Below are positions 8,006-15,657 of a stretch of 34,687 nucleotides of DNA, piece after piece. Source of the DNA: Lutibacter sp. (GTDB lineage: Bacteria; Bacteroidota; Bacteroidia; Flavobacteriales; Flavobacteriaceae); assembly GCF_016342705.1 (NCBI RefSeq), contig NZ_JAEINV010000025.1, positions 1 to 34,687 of the forward strand, given 5' to 3'. The notes beneath the pieces were generated by a model. It had not been told where the DNA came from, ran no database searches, and saw only the letters and a list, made by a program, of their open reading frames with translations. Within the stretch, counting starts at the first letter, position 1, and the number at the start of each line of letters is the position of its first letter. The translations under genes were made by a program, and so were the position numbers.

Positions 8006-8079
8006 TTCGTTATTATTCAGTAATAAATAAAGCTATTTGTAGTTTCTAATTTTATTGTGTTCATTTCTTTTTAATAGTG

Positions 8080-8210
8080 GGTATCGTGTGCGTATAAACG
8101 AAGTATTTACTAAACAAGTTTAAAATTCTAAGTTAAACACTAACTTTATAAATATACGAAAAATTTGAATTAAGCACTTATTTGGCTATGTTGTTTTTAC
8201 ATTGTAGTAG
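8080..8210 (-). repeat. attC-like intergenic element H (type 2)
   Basis: About 131 bp after the DUF1826 gene. On the minus strand it begins CTACAATGTAAAAACAAC, like the start of F (GCTAACAATGTGTAAAA), and ends TATACGCACACGATACCC, like the ACACG-core end of E. Inner CGTATAAA and TTTATAAATATACG are inverted copies. Confidence 0.55.
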
Positions 8211-8306
8211 GACGTTTTTATTGTCCAATAATAGTAGACTACTTAAAAATTTTAAAGTTTGTTATGTGCAGCAAATAGTTAATATGAGTATTTATATCAA
8301 TTGCCT

Positions 8307-9005
8307 TTAACAGATTAACAACAACCTTGTCTGTCCATTTTTTTCCTTTGGTGCACGATGAAGACAAGGGAGGACTTTACTTTTAGGGTGCTCAATAGCT
8401 AATCTGTATAAATTGCCTAAACCTAATTTTATTGGCTGTGCCTTAGGCTTCGCAAGATAGTGTAAATCAAAGAAATTTTCACTTAAAAATGATTCAAAGT
8501 CTTCCTCTGTACCATGATAAATTTTTTTAAGTTCATCACGGATTTCGGGAACAAGAATTTTTTGTGTGGCTTGCGAGTTTGGTAATATTTCAGTGGACTC
8601 GCCATAGTAAGTACATAAAAAGGTATCGATTGGAATAGGAGACCGATCTACATGAAAAGAATAGACATCTGTTGGAAAAAACGGGTAACTAACATCTCTA
8701 TCATAGAATTTAATCAGATTAAGTGTTGGAGATGCTCCAAGGTCTTTCAATGTCTTCAAATCCTTTAAAAGAATTTCACGAGCAAGCTGTCCTTGTTCAC
8801 TCAACTGAAGTTCAAGAAGGTCATTTGGATGAAGTTCGGCTATATTTTCGTTTAGCTCTAACTGTTTAACAATTTCAGAAAAATCACCTACTAGTTTACG
8901 ACTCCAACAAATCGTATTAATATTTCCATGAAAAGAAGCGGAAACAAAGTCTTGAAAATTAGTGACGCATTGAATTTGATTCTCTGTTTGAGATATATTT
9001 TCCAT
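8307..9005 (-). CDS. DUF1826-like protein
   Basis: A 232-residue soluble protein. The C-terminal half has FHVDRSPIPIDTFLCTYYGESTEILPN and, near the end, LHRAPKEKNGQTRLLLIC. The spacing HxD...H...R is reminiscent of a double-stranded beta-helix metal site, and the arrangement matches what I recall of DUF1826. In that reading H and D of FHVD and the H of LHRAP would bind metal; this is inference. Base composition is visibly less AT-rich than its neighbours. The start codon abuts element G, and element H follows the stop after about 95 bases. Confidence 0.6.
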   Translation of the reverse strand: MENISQTENQIQCVTNFQDFVSASFHGNINTICWSRKLVGDFSEIVKQLELNENIAELHPNDLLELQLSEQGQLAREILLKDLKTLKDLGASPTLNLIKFYDRDVSYPFFPTDVYSFHVDRSPIPIDTFLCTYYGESTEILPNSQATQKILVPEIRDELKKIYHGTEEDFESFLSENFFDLHYLAKPKAQPIKLGLGNLYRLAIEHPKSKVLPCLHRAPKEKNGQTRLLLIC

Positions 9006-9156
9006 AATGAGTATAAGTCTAAACTATTTATAAAAGTAGTATTATCCAGTTTTAATTTCTCAATCTAAAATTTGGCTACAGGTTAAAAATGTTTTTAAGT
9101 GTTGAAATTGTCATACTTTATTAAAATTAAGTAATTTTATATACGCATTGTTAGCA
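9003..9156 (-). repeat. attC-like intergenic element G (type 3)
   Basis: About 154 bp after the esterase-like gene. On the minus strand it begins CTTGCTAACAATGCGTATA, nearly identical to the start of F, including AAATTACTTAAT. The left limit, AATGAGTATAA, is its weaker inverted copy. The middle (9062-9120) is shared with J. Confidence 0.6.
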
Positions 9157-9166
9157 AGTAGTTTAA

Positions 9167-10309
9167 TTATTTTAATTCAGATAGAAGTTCTTTTTTTTCT
9201 TCTTGTGAATAATATTGAGAAAGTTGTACGCTTTCTTTGAATTTGATTTTGGTTTTTGAAGTGTCAAGTTTTAAATGTTGTTGAGCTTCTATGATATAAA
9301 GATAAGCTTCTGAAAAACTTGGATATTGATTAATTAGTTCATTCCATACTGTTATGGCTTTTAAAAATTCTTCTTCATCATAGAAGCCCCAGCCTTTTCC
9401 ATTCAATACTCCTAACGAAAAATCCAAGTTATTTCCATAATGATTTATCATATTGTTTTTTAATTCAGTAAATATATCTGCACTCTTATTTGAGGGGCTG
9501 AAAAAATTGTATTGCTGAATTGACCAATATTCAAATATATCATAGAGGGCTTCTGCAATTCCCAATCCTGGAACTGCATTATGAAAAGCTTTGGGAAAAT
9601 AGGTGCCTTGAATGTTAATTTTTAAATTTTTATTTTCATTTTTAACAAATTCAATATCTCTATAATCTTCGGGATAATCTTTCCCAATTGAATATCTAAA
9701 ATATTTTGTATGCTTAATTTCAAGATTATTTAATGCTGATATTGAATCAATTAAAGAAACGTTTTTTTGTTTAAAAAAAGGATCTAATACTATAACTGCC
9801 GTTAAATTATCAATATTCTTTGTAAACATTGATGTGGTAAAATGCCCATACCAAGAATGACCAATTAAGACTCTAAATTGACTTGCTTTAAATTTTGATT
9901 CTGCTAAATTTACAATTTCATTAAATAGGTATTTTTCATTTAAATGTGCTTTTCCACTTTTAAACGAAATAGGATTTTGGGCTTCACTAATTCTTTTAGA
10001 ATTATCAGACTCAATACTTATAATAATTGAGCGAGGCATCTGTTCAGCAGCAGTTAAATAGTCTATTGTATTTATTATATGATTGTAACTTCTCTGATTT
10101 TGTCTATCAAAAACTATAATTAGGGGATATTTTTTTTGATTGTTACTTTGCCAATCATCTGGCAATAGGATGGATATTTTTTTTTCGTAGCCCAAATAAG
10201 ATGATACAAAAGAGGTGTCAACTTTTGATTTATACACATTATATTCCTGTCCAAATATGATTTGACAAGCAAAAAATGTTAGGAAAAAAGAAAGTTTTTT
10301 TTTGCTCAT
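9167..10309 (-). CDS. Secreted alpha/beta-hydrolase, esterase-like
   Basis: A 380-residue exported protein with a cleavable signal peptide (MSKKKLSFFLTFFACQIIFG, cleavage near Gln21). Residues about 30-260 resemble putative esterases of the Fes/IroE group: ISILLPDDWQSNN..KYPLIIVFD, then the nucleophile segment RVLIGHSWYGHF with Ser152. The usual Gly two places after the Ser is Tyr here, which is unusual. His at FHNAVPG (about 243) could complete the triad. The C-terminal 90 residues look like a TPR-type helical extension. Esters of unknown nature would be the substrates, in the periplasm or outside. It lies between elements G and C in the array. Confidence 0.7.
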   Translation of the reverse strand: MSKKKLSFFLTFFACQIIFGQEYNVYKSKVDTSFVSSYLGYEKKISILLPDDWQSNNQKKYPLIIVFDRQNQRSYNHIINTIDYLTAAEQMPRSIIISIESDNSKRISEAQNPISFKSGKAHLNEKYLFNEIVNLAESKFKASQFRVLIGHSWYGHFTTSMFTKNIDNLTAVIVLDPFFKQKNVSLIDSISALNNLEIKHTKYFRYSIGKDYPEDYRDIEFVKNENKNLKINIQGTYFPKAFHNAVPGLGIAEALYDIFEYWSIQQYNFFSPSNKSADIFTELKNNMINHYGNNLDFSLGVLNGKGWGFYDEEEFLKAITVWNELINQYPSFSEAYLYIIEAQQHLKLDTSKTKIKFKESVQLSQYYSQEEKKELLSELK

Positions 10310-10323
10310 AGTTGTTTAAATTA

Positions 10324-10451
10324 GCTACAAGGGGCTTTTATAAGATTTGTGCGACTGAGAAATCGGAGATTTTTCTGACGTAGCAAATCGTTTGTTAGAT
10401 GTTTGTTGTTTGGACTATATAAAATTTAGGCATAAATTAAATGTATTGTAC
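10324..10451 (-). repeat. attC-like intergenic element C (type 1)
   Basis: A 128-bp type 1 element, very close to B and D: TAAGATTTGTGCGACTGAG, GAGATTTTTCTGACGTAGC, TGTTTGTTGTTTGGACTATA and GGCATAAATTAAATG. It ends exactly where the IS3-type element starts. The gene it should follow is missing, since only the insertion sequence lies beyond it. Confidence 0.7.
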
Positions 10452-10490
10452 TGATGTAGGTTGACCATTTTTTTGTTAATATTCGTTTTT

Positions 10491-11390
10491 TTAAATAGTC
10501 AAATACTGTAAATTTTGTTTATTTCTTCGATAACATTTATAGTTTGTATTCTGATTTAAATGCACTTGATTAGGTGTTGATAAATCTAAACTTAAATGCG
10601 GTCTAAGATTGTTATAAATATTCACAGCACGTTTTACAATCTTTTTAGCTAAGTTAGTATTTTTTATTTGTTGTTTCAAACCATATTCATATTTTAAAGT
10701 TCTGTTTATTCTTTCGGCTACAGCATTTTCATAAGGATCGTATTGTTCTGTCATACTAAGGGTTAAGCCGTTTTGCTCTGCAAACTCGGTATAACCTGGA
10801 TTACAGTATTGAATACCTCTATCAGAGTGATGAATTAATTTTTGATGTGGGTATTTTCGATTTTTAATAGCCATTTTAAGCGCATCGGTACATAATGAGA
10901 CTTTCATATGTGATGCTAATTTGTAGCCCATAATTTGCTTTGAATATGCGTCAGTAACTAAAGCCAAGTAACTATGTCCTTTTTGAGTTTTAATATAGGT
11001 TATGTCGCTTACCCAAAGCTGTTCAGCTCTTGTAGGAGCTTTGTCTTTAACAAGGTTTTTATGTTTATAAAATTGATGTTTAGAATTTGTGGTTATAAAA
11101 TGACGTTTAGTTTTAGGAACCAGTAAGTTGTAATGTTTTAAAAAACGATAAAACTTATCTCTGCCCATCTGTATTTGATGCTGTTCCATTTGATTTTTAA
11201 GTAAATGATACAGTTTAATACCACCAGTTCTAAGTCCAATTTGCTTACGACAATCTTGTACTAACTCAAGTAATATCTGTTCCTGATTTATTTTATTTTG
11301 ATGAGATTTTAAGCGCTTATAGAAGGCTTGTTTGCTAATCCCAAAACACTCGATTAACCATTTTCTTTTAAACGGTTTTGTTTCTTTTTT
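10491..11390 (-). CDS. IS3 transposase OrfB (DDE integrase core), by -1 frameshift
   Basis: The catalytic part of the transposase. The rve/DDE core has Asp in LWVSDITYIKT, Asp in LIHHSDRGIQYC and Glu in ENAVAERINRTLKYEY. The frame has ATGs near 11189, but homologous sequence continues upstream (KWLIECFGISKQAFYKRL, then RKQIGLRTGGIKLYHLL), and the frame is open back into orfA. A slippery heptamer A-AAA-AAG lies at 11384-11390 in the correct phase for a -1 slip from orfA, so the active product is an OrfAB fusion. About 300 residues belong to this frame. No stop or frameshift disrupts it. Confidence 0.85.
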   Translation of the reverse strand, partial: KKETKPFKRKWLIECFGISKQAFYKRLKSHQNKINQEQILLELVQDCRKQIGLRTGGIKLYHLLKNQMEQHQIQMGRDKFYRFLKHYNLLVPKTKRHFITTNSKHQFYKHKNLVKDKAPTRAEQLWVSDITYIKTQKGHSYLALVTDAYSKQIMGYKLASHMKVSLCTDALKMAIKNRKYPHQKLIHHSDRGIQYCNPGYTEFAEQNGLTLSMTEQYDPYENAVAERINRTLKYEYGLKQQIKNTNLAKKIVKRAVNIYNNLRPHLSLDLSTPNQVHLNQNTNYKCYRRNKQNLQYLTI

Positions 11391-11743
11391 TGAATCTCGT
11401 CGGCTAATGTTTTGGGCAATGACTTTTTTGATAAATCCACTCCAGTAATCAGTTCCATATCCGCAATTATATCTTGCTGAAAGTCTTTTACAAACTCTAG
11501 TTCTTCAATCCTTTCTTTTAGTTTTTTGATTTCGTCTTTTTTACTCATACCCAGTTTCTTTTGCTCTAAAGTACTATATTTTTTTAACCAATAATCAATA
11601 GAAGATCTAGAAACAGCATATTTTTTAGATGCATAATTTACAGATATTCTACCATTCTGAATTTGATCAATGATGAGTAGTTTTAAATCAAAACCTATTT
11701 TTTCGTAGGATTTTTTTCGGCAGGGTGGTTTTTGTTCTTCCAT
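11354..11743 (-). CDS. IS3 transposase OrfA (helix-turn-helix)
   Basis: A 129-residue DNA-binding part of the IS transposase. A helix-turn-helix is visible at about 30-55 (NGRISVNYASKKYAVSRSSI), followed by a leucine-zipper-like coiled coil (about 73-95, KKDEIKKLKERIEELEFVKDF) typical of IS3 OrfA. The end of the gene contains the A-AAA-AAG slippery site that permits fusion with OrfB. OrfA alone would act as a regulator of transposition. Confidence 0.85.
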   Translation of the reverse strand: MEEQKPPCRKKSYEKIGFDLKLLIIDQIQNGRISVNYASKKYAVSRSSIDYWLKKYSTLEQKKLGMSKKDEIKKLKERIEELEFVKDFQQDIIADMELITGVDLSKKSLPKTLADEIQKKKQNRLKENG

Positions 11744-11810
11744 ACTTTCGTTGTTTAAGTTGTCTAATTTTTAGTCAACCTATTTCAGAAAAGTACATTT
11801 GTCGGCTTGT

Positions 11811-11943
11811 GTACAACGTGTTCGTGTATGGTTAGTTGCGTGTTTAAGCAACTAATTTAGCAAATAAATCACAGATAGAATATTCCGCAGGAATGTTCGT
11901 AAGTCAGCAGTGACCACGCAATTAATTATACACAGTGTTAGCC
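11811..11943 (-). repeat. attC-like intergenic element E (type 2)
   Basis: The clearest attC-like structure: 133 bp after the CPBP gene. On the minus strand it begins GGCTAACACTGTGTATAATT and AATTGCGTG, and ends CACGCAACTAACCATACACG then AACACGTTGTAC. The two ends pair over about 28 bp with several unpaired bases, and the core-like CGTTG closes it. A further hairpin (GAATATTCC/GGAATGTTC) sits in the middle. Confidence 0.7.
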
Positions 11944-11993
11944 TTTCGTTTTTAAGATTATAGAAGATATTACTTCTTAATAAATCATACAAC

Positions 11994-12728
11994 CTAAGCA
12001 AGAATATCCCATCCTGCAAAGGCTACAATAGCATAAAACAAGTTACTTAAAACATGAATTAGGACTGCCATTTTTAAAGAGCCAGTTCGTACCAAGATCC
12101 AACCCCAGGTCGCACTATACAGAAAATACATGGGCCACAATATCATGGGGTTATGGCCAACGGTAAAAACAATAGAAGTTATCAATATAGCCGCCCATGT
12201 AGGTATTTTCTTTGCTAGTGAGGACTGCAAATATCCTCTAAATACAACCTCTTCCATAATAGGTCCAACAAGGAGTGCCAGCAGTAAAAAACCAGACATT
12301 TCAAGTGCTCCTCCATTTGTTTGGATGAAGTTGAACATCTTGGAGCCGCCCCCAATGATTCCTTCGTAACCGAAGTCAGGTAAAATCACCGATCTATATA
12401 CCCACGCTAAAAAGTGTGTCGATACCAATACAGCTATAACCAATATAAGACCTTTGCTTTTTTTAATCTTACTTGGTTGAAGTCCTATCTCAGGATAAAA
12501 AGGCTCACCTGATCTACGGATATCCCACCAGAAAAAAGTAATTATCATAATGCCACTGAGCAAAGTAGAAGTGAGCCCCAAGATCTCGAGAGGAACTTCA
12601 TTAGTAGACGAAAAGAACTTAAACCCATAAGAGATAGCAATTCCAGCTAGGAGTTGACATGCGTACATGATCACAATGGCCAGAATACCCCTTTTTATTG
12701 TTAATTGCATATGTTTAGTTTCTGTCAT
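11994..12728 (-). CDS. CPBP family intramembrane glutamic endopeptidase
   Basis: A 244-residue multi-pass membrane protein of the CPBP (CAAX-prenyl protease 2/Abi) family. Motif 1 is PIMEEVVFRGYLQ (E159, E160, R164), motif 2 is FTVGHNPM with a His, and motif 3 is HVLSNLFYA. About six to eight hydrophobic segments are present. Members cleave substrates in the membrane; in bacteria some give bacteriocin immunity or process peptides, but the substrate here is unknown. The DNA is noticeably richer in G and C and uses different codons from its neighbours, suggesting transfer from another source. An alternative start is M7 (MQLTIKRG). Element E follows it. Confidence 0.85.
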   Translation of the reverse strand: MTETKHMQLTIKRGILAIVIMYACQLLAGIAISYGFKFFSSTNEVPLEILGLTSTLLSGIMIITFFWWDIRRSGEPFYPEIGLQPSKIKKSKGLILVIAVLVSTHFLAWVYRSVILPDFGYEGIIGGGSKMFNFIQTNGGALEMSGFLLLALLVGPIMEEVVFRGYLQSSLAKKIPTWAAILITSIVFTVGHNPMILWPMYFLYSATWGWILVRTGSLKMAVLIHVLSNLFYAIVAFAGWDILA

Positions 12729-12756
12729 TCAGTTTTATTGTTTTAATTCTAATGAA

Positions 12757-12888
12757 GGCTAACGAGTTAGTGTAAGGAAAGTTACGGGTTTAAAACCTAA
12801 ATTTTCCAATGTTTAAATTTAATATTTTTATGTTTTTGAAACATTCTATTTTATTGAATTAAGTAATTTTTTTTACACATTGTTAGCA
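12757..12888 (-). repeat. attC-like intergenic element F (type 2)
   Basis: 132 bp after the 172-residue gene. On the minus strand it begins GCTAACAATGTGTAA and ends TTACACTAACTCGTTAGCC: the outer 6 bp and the next block (GTGTAA/TTACAC) pair, with a 3-versus-6-base bulge. The terminal CGTTAGCC is close to the GTTRRRY core of integron attC sites. The right third matches element G. Confidence 0.7.
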
Positions 12889-12985
12889 AATCAGTATTAG
12901 TAGTTATTTGTTGTATTAATCTTAAATAACTATAATGTTATTTTATTTTTTTAGCGTTGGCAAATTGCTTTGCAAAAGCAAAATA

Positions 12986-13504
12986 TTAATAATTAAAAGT
13001 ATTTTTTATTTCTAAATCTAAAATTAAATGTATGTGTTTTTTTGTAGCAAATCTATTTAAAATGAATTGTGGAAATGTATTTAACATTAAAAATGATATT
13101 TCTCTGTTTGAAGTATCAACCACATTGCAATTCTCAGGGATTTTAAAATCAGTTTCAATATCTGGACTGATTGGTTTTGTCAATTCGTTTATTTTAGCAA
13201 ACTCCATATGTATTTCTTTAGATTTAAGAGGTTTAGTTAAATATTCCCAACCCTCCATTTCTCCGACATATTTGTATGTATTCGTTTCAAATATCGGTGA
13301 TAATAAATGTATTCCTCCATCTTTATGTAGGTTTCCAAGTATTAATCCTCCGTCCATTCCATTAAATATTAATCCTAAATTATTTATAAAATGAAAATCA
13401 GTTTCAGAAAGCTCAAAATGATAATCTTTTGTCTTAGGACAGGTAATCCACTCGCCAAGTTTATGTTTAGATGTATAATCTTCAAAAGTAGTTCCAAATA
13501 TCAT
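12986..13504 (-). CDS. Hypothetical protein (172 aa)
   Basis: A 172-residue soluble protein without signal peptide or membrane segment. The N-terminal half contains WITCPKTKDYHFELSETDFHFINN and GLIFNGMDGGLILGNLHKDGGIHLL, suggesting a beta-rich fold, and the C-terminal half is acidic. The family is not recognised and no catalytic motif is evident. The frame is intact and the start at 13504 is the first ATG. It forms a cassette-like unit with element F; the gap of about 97 bases between stop and F is longer than in most units. Confidence 0.6.
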   Translation of the reverse strand: MIFGTTFEDYTSKHKLGEWITCPKTKDYHFELSETDFHFINNLGLIFNGMDGGLILGNLHKDGGIHLLSPIFETNTYKYVGEMEGWEYLTKPLKSKEIHMEFAKINELTKPISPDIETDFKIPENCNVVDTSNREISFLMLNTFPQFILNRFATKKHIHLILDLEIKNTFNY

Positions 13505-13637
13505 TTTAAATCATTTATTAATGGTGGTTGTACGTGTGATAATTCTTTGCTTTACAATAATAAAAAGGTCGGAAGAAAAAAATAAAAGGATTTGTTAAGT
13601 GAATTGTCATTGATGTGTTCATCTGGCTAATATTTTT

Positions 13638-13768
13638 GCTTAACGTGATTTTATATGATTTGTGCGACTGGAAAATCGGAGATTTTTCGGTTGTAGCAAA
13701 TCGTTAGTTGAATGTTTGTCGTTTGTGTTAGTTCAAATTTAAGCATAAATTATATGAGGTGTTGTGTG
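13638..13768 (-). repeat. attC-like intergenic element D (type 1)
   Basis: 131 bp directly after the TlpA-like gene, 4 bases past its stop. On the minus strand it begins ACACAACACCTCATATAATT and TATGC, and ends GCACAAATCATATAAAATCA then CGTTAAGC. ATATAATTTATGC and its partner ATATGATTTGTGC match at 11 of 13 positions. The terminal GTTAAGC fits the GTTRRRY core of attC exactly. Confidence 0.75.
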
Positions 13769-13772
13769 TAGT

Positions 13773-14804
13773 TTATTTGTTAATCAATTTATCAATTTCT
13801 TGCTCAATAATATTATTTTCTGAATTGTAGCCATTGAATGTTTTTACAATAATTCCATTTTTATCAATAAGGAAACTTTGAGGTAAAGATTTTAAATCAA
13901 ATAAAGCTACAATTGGGTCATTCATTCCTTTTATGTTTGAGATGTTTATCCAATCAATGCTATCTGCTTTACTTGATTTTTCCCATAATTCCTTTTTTGT
14001 ATCCAAAGAGTAACTAATAATAACAAATTCATCCTTATTGTATTTTTTGTTTAAATATGTAAATTCCGTTTGGTTTTGTTCATGACAAAAATGGCACCAG
14101 ATTGCCCAAAAATCTATTAATATCACTTTCCCTTTAAAATCCGATAGTTTTACTTTATTACCTTTTAAATCTAGTGCTTCAAAATCTTTAAAATGGTCAC
14201 CTATTTTAATGCTCTCGGTTGTAATAATATTATTTAATGTGATTCCTTTTTTTGAATTTTTTAATTCAGTATTTAGTTTGGAATAGAACAATTTCAAGCT
14301 ATCCTTTGAAATCCATTCTGGATTATCCATTAATGTGGAAAGTGAAAAATTATTATCAGGATTTTTATAGATGAAATCGAGCTTATCTTTAGGTTCCAAT
14401 TTTAAATATTTCTTATACAACTCGTTTGAAGGAGAACCTATAATTGTTGAGTTTTCAAAATCATCATAATTTCCATTAATTATGATTTCTTCGTTTGCAA
14501 ACCAGAAGTTTACTGCTTTTCCAATCATATTCTTATAATCTTTTATTATTAATGTATGCAAACCTGGGTTTGGTAAATTTCCTTTAAAATTAAATTTTCC
14601 GGCAATTGAATAAGTAGAATCAATGTCATTAGAACTTCGATTACGCCAATCTATATTTGATAGTACAATGGTTAAACTATCTTTTAAATTTTCAATAGTT
14701 CCGTTTATGGAATATTTATTTTTAGAATTTTCAACAGGAGATTTAATATTCTCTTTACAAGAAAAAATCAAAATAATTAATAATAGATAAGGTGTTTTTT
14801 TCAT
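13773..14804 (-). CDS. TlpA-like thiol-disulfide oxidoreductase lipoprotein
   Basis: A periplasm-facing redox lipoprotein. The open frame reaches 14831, but MKKTPYLLLIILIFSC at 14804 gives a proper signal peptide with lipobox IFSC (Cys16), so this start is chosen (343 residues). The N-terminal half (YSINGTIENLKDSLTIVLSN...) resembles the DUF4369 domain often fused to TlpA in Bacteroidota. The C-terminal thioredoxin-like domain has IKIGDHFKDFEALDLKG, LIDFWAIWCHFCHEQ with the CxxC pair CHFC, and a cis-Pro region LKSLPQSFLIDKNG. It probably reduces or isomerises disulfides in envelope proteins. It is the cassette-like unit nearest the recombinase, followed immediately by element D. Confidence 0.85.
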   Translation of the reverse strand: MKKTPYLLLIILIFSCKENIKSPVENSKNKYSINGTIENLKDSLTIVLSNIDWRNRSSNDIDSTYSIAGKFNFKGNLPNPGLHTLIIKDYKNMIGKAVNFWFANEEIIINGNYDDFENSTIIGSPSNELYKKYLKLEPKDKLDFIYKNPDNNFSLSTLMDNPEWISKDSLKLFYSKLNTELKNSKKGITLNNIITTESIKIGDHFKDFEALDLKGNKVKLSDFKGKVILIDFWAIWCHFCHEQNQTEFTYLNKKYNKDEFVIISYSLDTKKELWEKSSKADSIDWINISNIKGMNDPIVALFDLKSLPQSFLIDKNGIIVKTFNGYNSENNIIEQEIDKLINK

Positions 14805-14952
14805 AGTTTTCTTTTTTTTAATTACACACAACTGGTTATATCCAAATAATATTAACTGTTTTTAGTTATTATTTTCCGGATAAACGTATGTTTTGTTAAT
14901 TTTATTAGTTTGCTTATTTTTCATAGTAGCTCATTTTTTTTTTGATGGTTAA

Positions 14953-14982
14953 ATATAAAAAAATAACTTGAAAAACAAGTTA
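14953..14982 (-). terminator. Minus-strand terminator-like hairpin
   Basis: TAACTTG and CAAGTTA (14964-14982) with a 5-base loop are followed on the minus strand by a run of Ts. It would stop transcripts coming from the recombinase side before the first array gene, implying that the TlpA-like gene has its own promoter. Confidence 0.5.
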
Positions 14983-15201
14983 CTTATGTTAGTAAAATTT
15001 GACAATGTAATAGCAATTACCCTTTTAATAAAATTGTTAAAAAAAATTAAGTGTAAAAGTTTATGTATCCCATTTAATTCATACATTTACACTACAAGGT
15101 GCAAGCATTTATTCTTCTGCTAAAAATACATCTTTGTAAAACTTCTACAATTTACCACAATTAATTGTACATTTATTTTAAAGTAAATGTACATATATTT
15201 T

Positions 15202-15225
15202 AATAATAATTGTACAATTATTATT
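15202..15225. repeat. Perfect 24-bp palindrome
   Basis: A perfect palindrome centred between 15213 and 15214 (core AATTGTACAATT). It lies 9 bases after a second inverted repeat with the same TGTAC motif. It may be a recombinase or repressor binding site. Confidence 0.5.
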
Positions 15226-15392
15226 TACAAGAACAAGTGCTTTTACAAAAAAGTACGGGTGCTTTTGTTAAAAAGATGAAGTGTTTATACAAAGCTTTAT
15301 AAAGGCTTTTGCATAGTTTGCTTAAAAAGTTTCCTAATAAAACGGTAAAATTGCTAATTAAAGTACTCATAATTAAAAACAAGCTGTATTTA

Positions 15393-15600
15393 TTAAAGCT
15401 TAATTGCTTTTACTGGGCTTATTTTAAATATAATAATTGTTGGAATTATAAGTATTAACAGGCATAAAATTAAGGCGCCAAAATGTAAGAGCATTATATA
15501 CCCAAAGTTTAAATAAATTGGCGCTTCACTTACAAAACTCGTTTCTTGGTTTATGGTTATTACTCCAAAATATTTTTAAATCAAAAAAATGAACAATTGT
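15393..15600 (-). pseudogene. Remnant of an FtsX-type ABC permease (3' end)
   Basis: Reading the minus strand in one frame gives KYFGVITINQETSFVSEAPI, then YLNFGYIMLLHFGALILCLL and a final helix ending in PTIIIFKISPVKAIKL before TAA at 15393. This is the characteristic C-terminus of Bacteroidota FtsX/MacB/LolE-type permeases: periplasmic segment, last membrane helix and the ISPVKAI motif. An in-frame TAA stands just before KYFG (one change from CAA), and no further homologous sequence is evident upstream because the recombinase gene begins there. Only about 57 clear residues remain of a protein of roughly 400, so this is a decayed fragment. Confidence 0.7.
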
Positions 15601-15657
15601 TTTTAAAAATAGAAGTTTTAGTGTATAAATCAATGTACAACTATAATGTAAATTTTA

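Larger units (their letters stand above)
10452..11787 (-). mobile_element. IS3-family insertion sequence
   Basis: About 1336 bp with 14-bp imperfect terminal inverted repeats, TGATGTAGGTTGAC on the left and TGAAATAGGTTGAC (complement) on the right, beginning TG and ending CA as is usual for IS3 elements. It holds two overlapping minus-strand frames, orfA and orfB. No clean target-site duplication is visible: GTAC lies directly at the left edge and five bases beyond the right edge. That may mean the ends are misplaced or a deletion accompanied insertion. Both frames look intact, so it may be active. Confidence 0.85.
14832..15392. other. Non-coding leader with palindromes and direct repeats (attI candidate)
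   Basis: About 560 bases without a convincing gene between the first array gene and the permease remnant. It contains a terminator-like hairpin (14964-14982), a bulged inverted repeat AGTGTAA/TTACACT (15050-15093), GTACATTTA/TAAATGTAC (15168-15193), a perfect 24-bp palindrome centred on TTGTACAA (15202-15225), and three direct repeats of 22-bp period starting GTGCTTTT/GTGCTTTT/GTGTTTAT at 15237, 15259 and 15281. On the minus strand, CCAGTTGTGTG at its left edge resembles the core at the ends of the cassette elements. This is where an integron would have attI and the cassette promoter. Confidence 0.45.

Noticed and set aside
7698-8030. Plus-strand 110-residue ORF
   Set aside because: Cys/Phe/Ser-rich shadow of the 77-residue minus-strand gene, opposite to the whole array.
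5313-13768. CRISPR array
   Set aside because: The repeats are about 130 bp, imperfect, separated by whole genes, and no cas genes are present.
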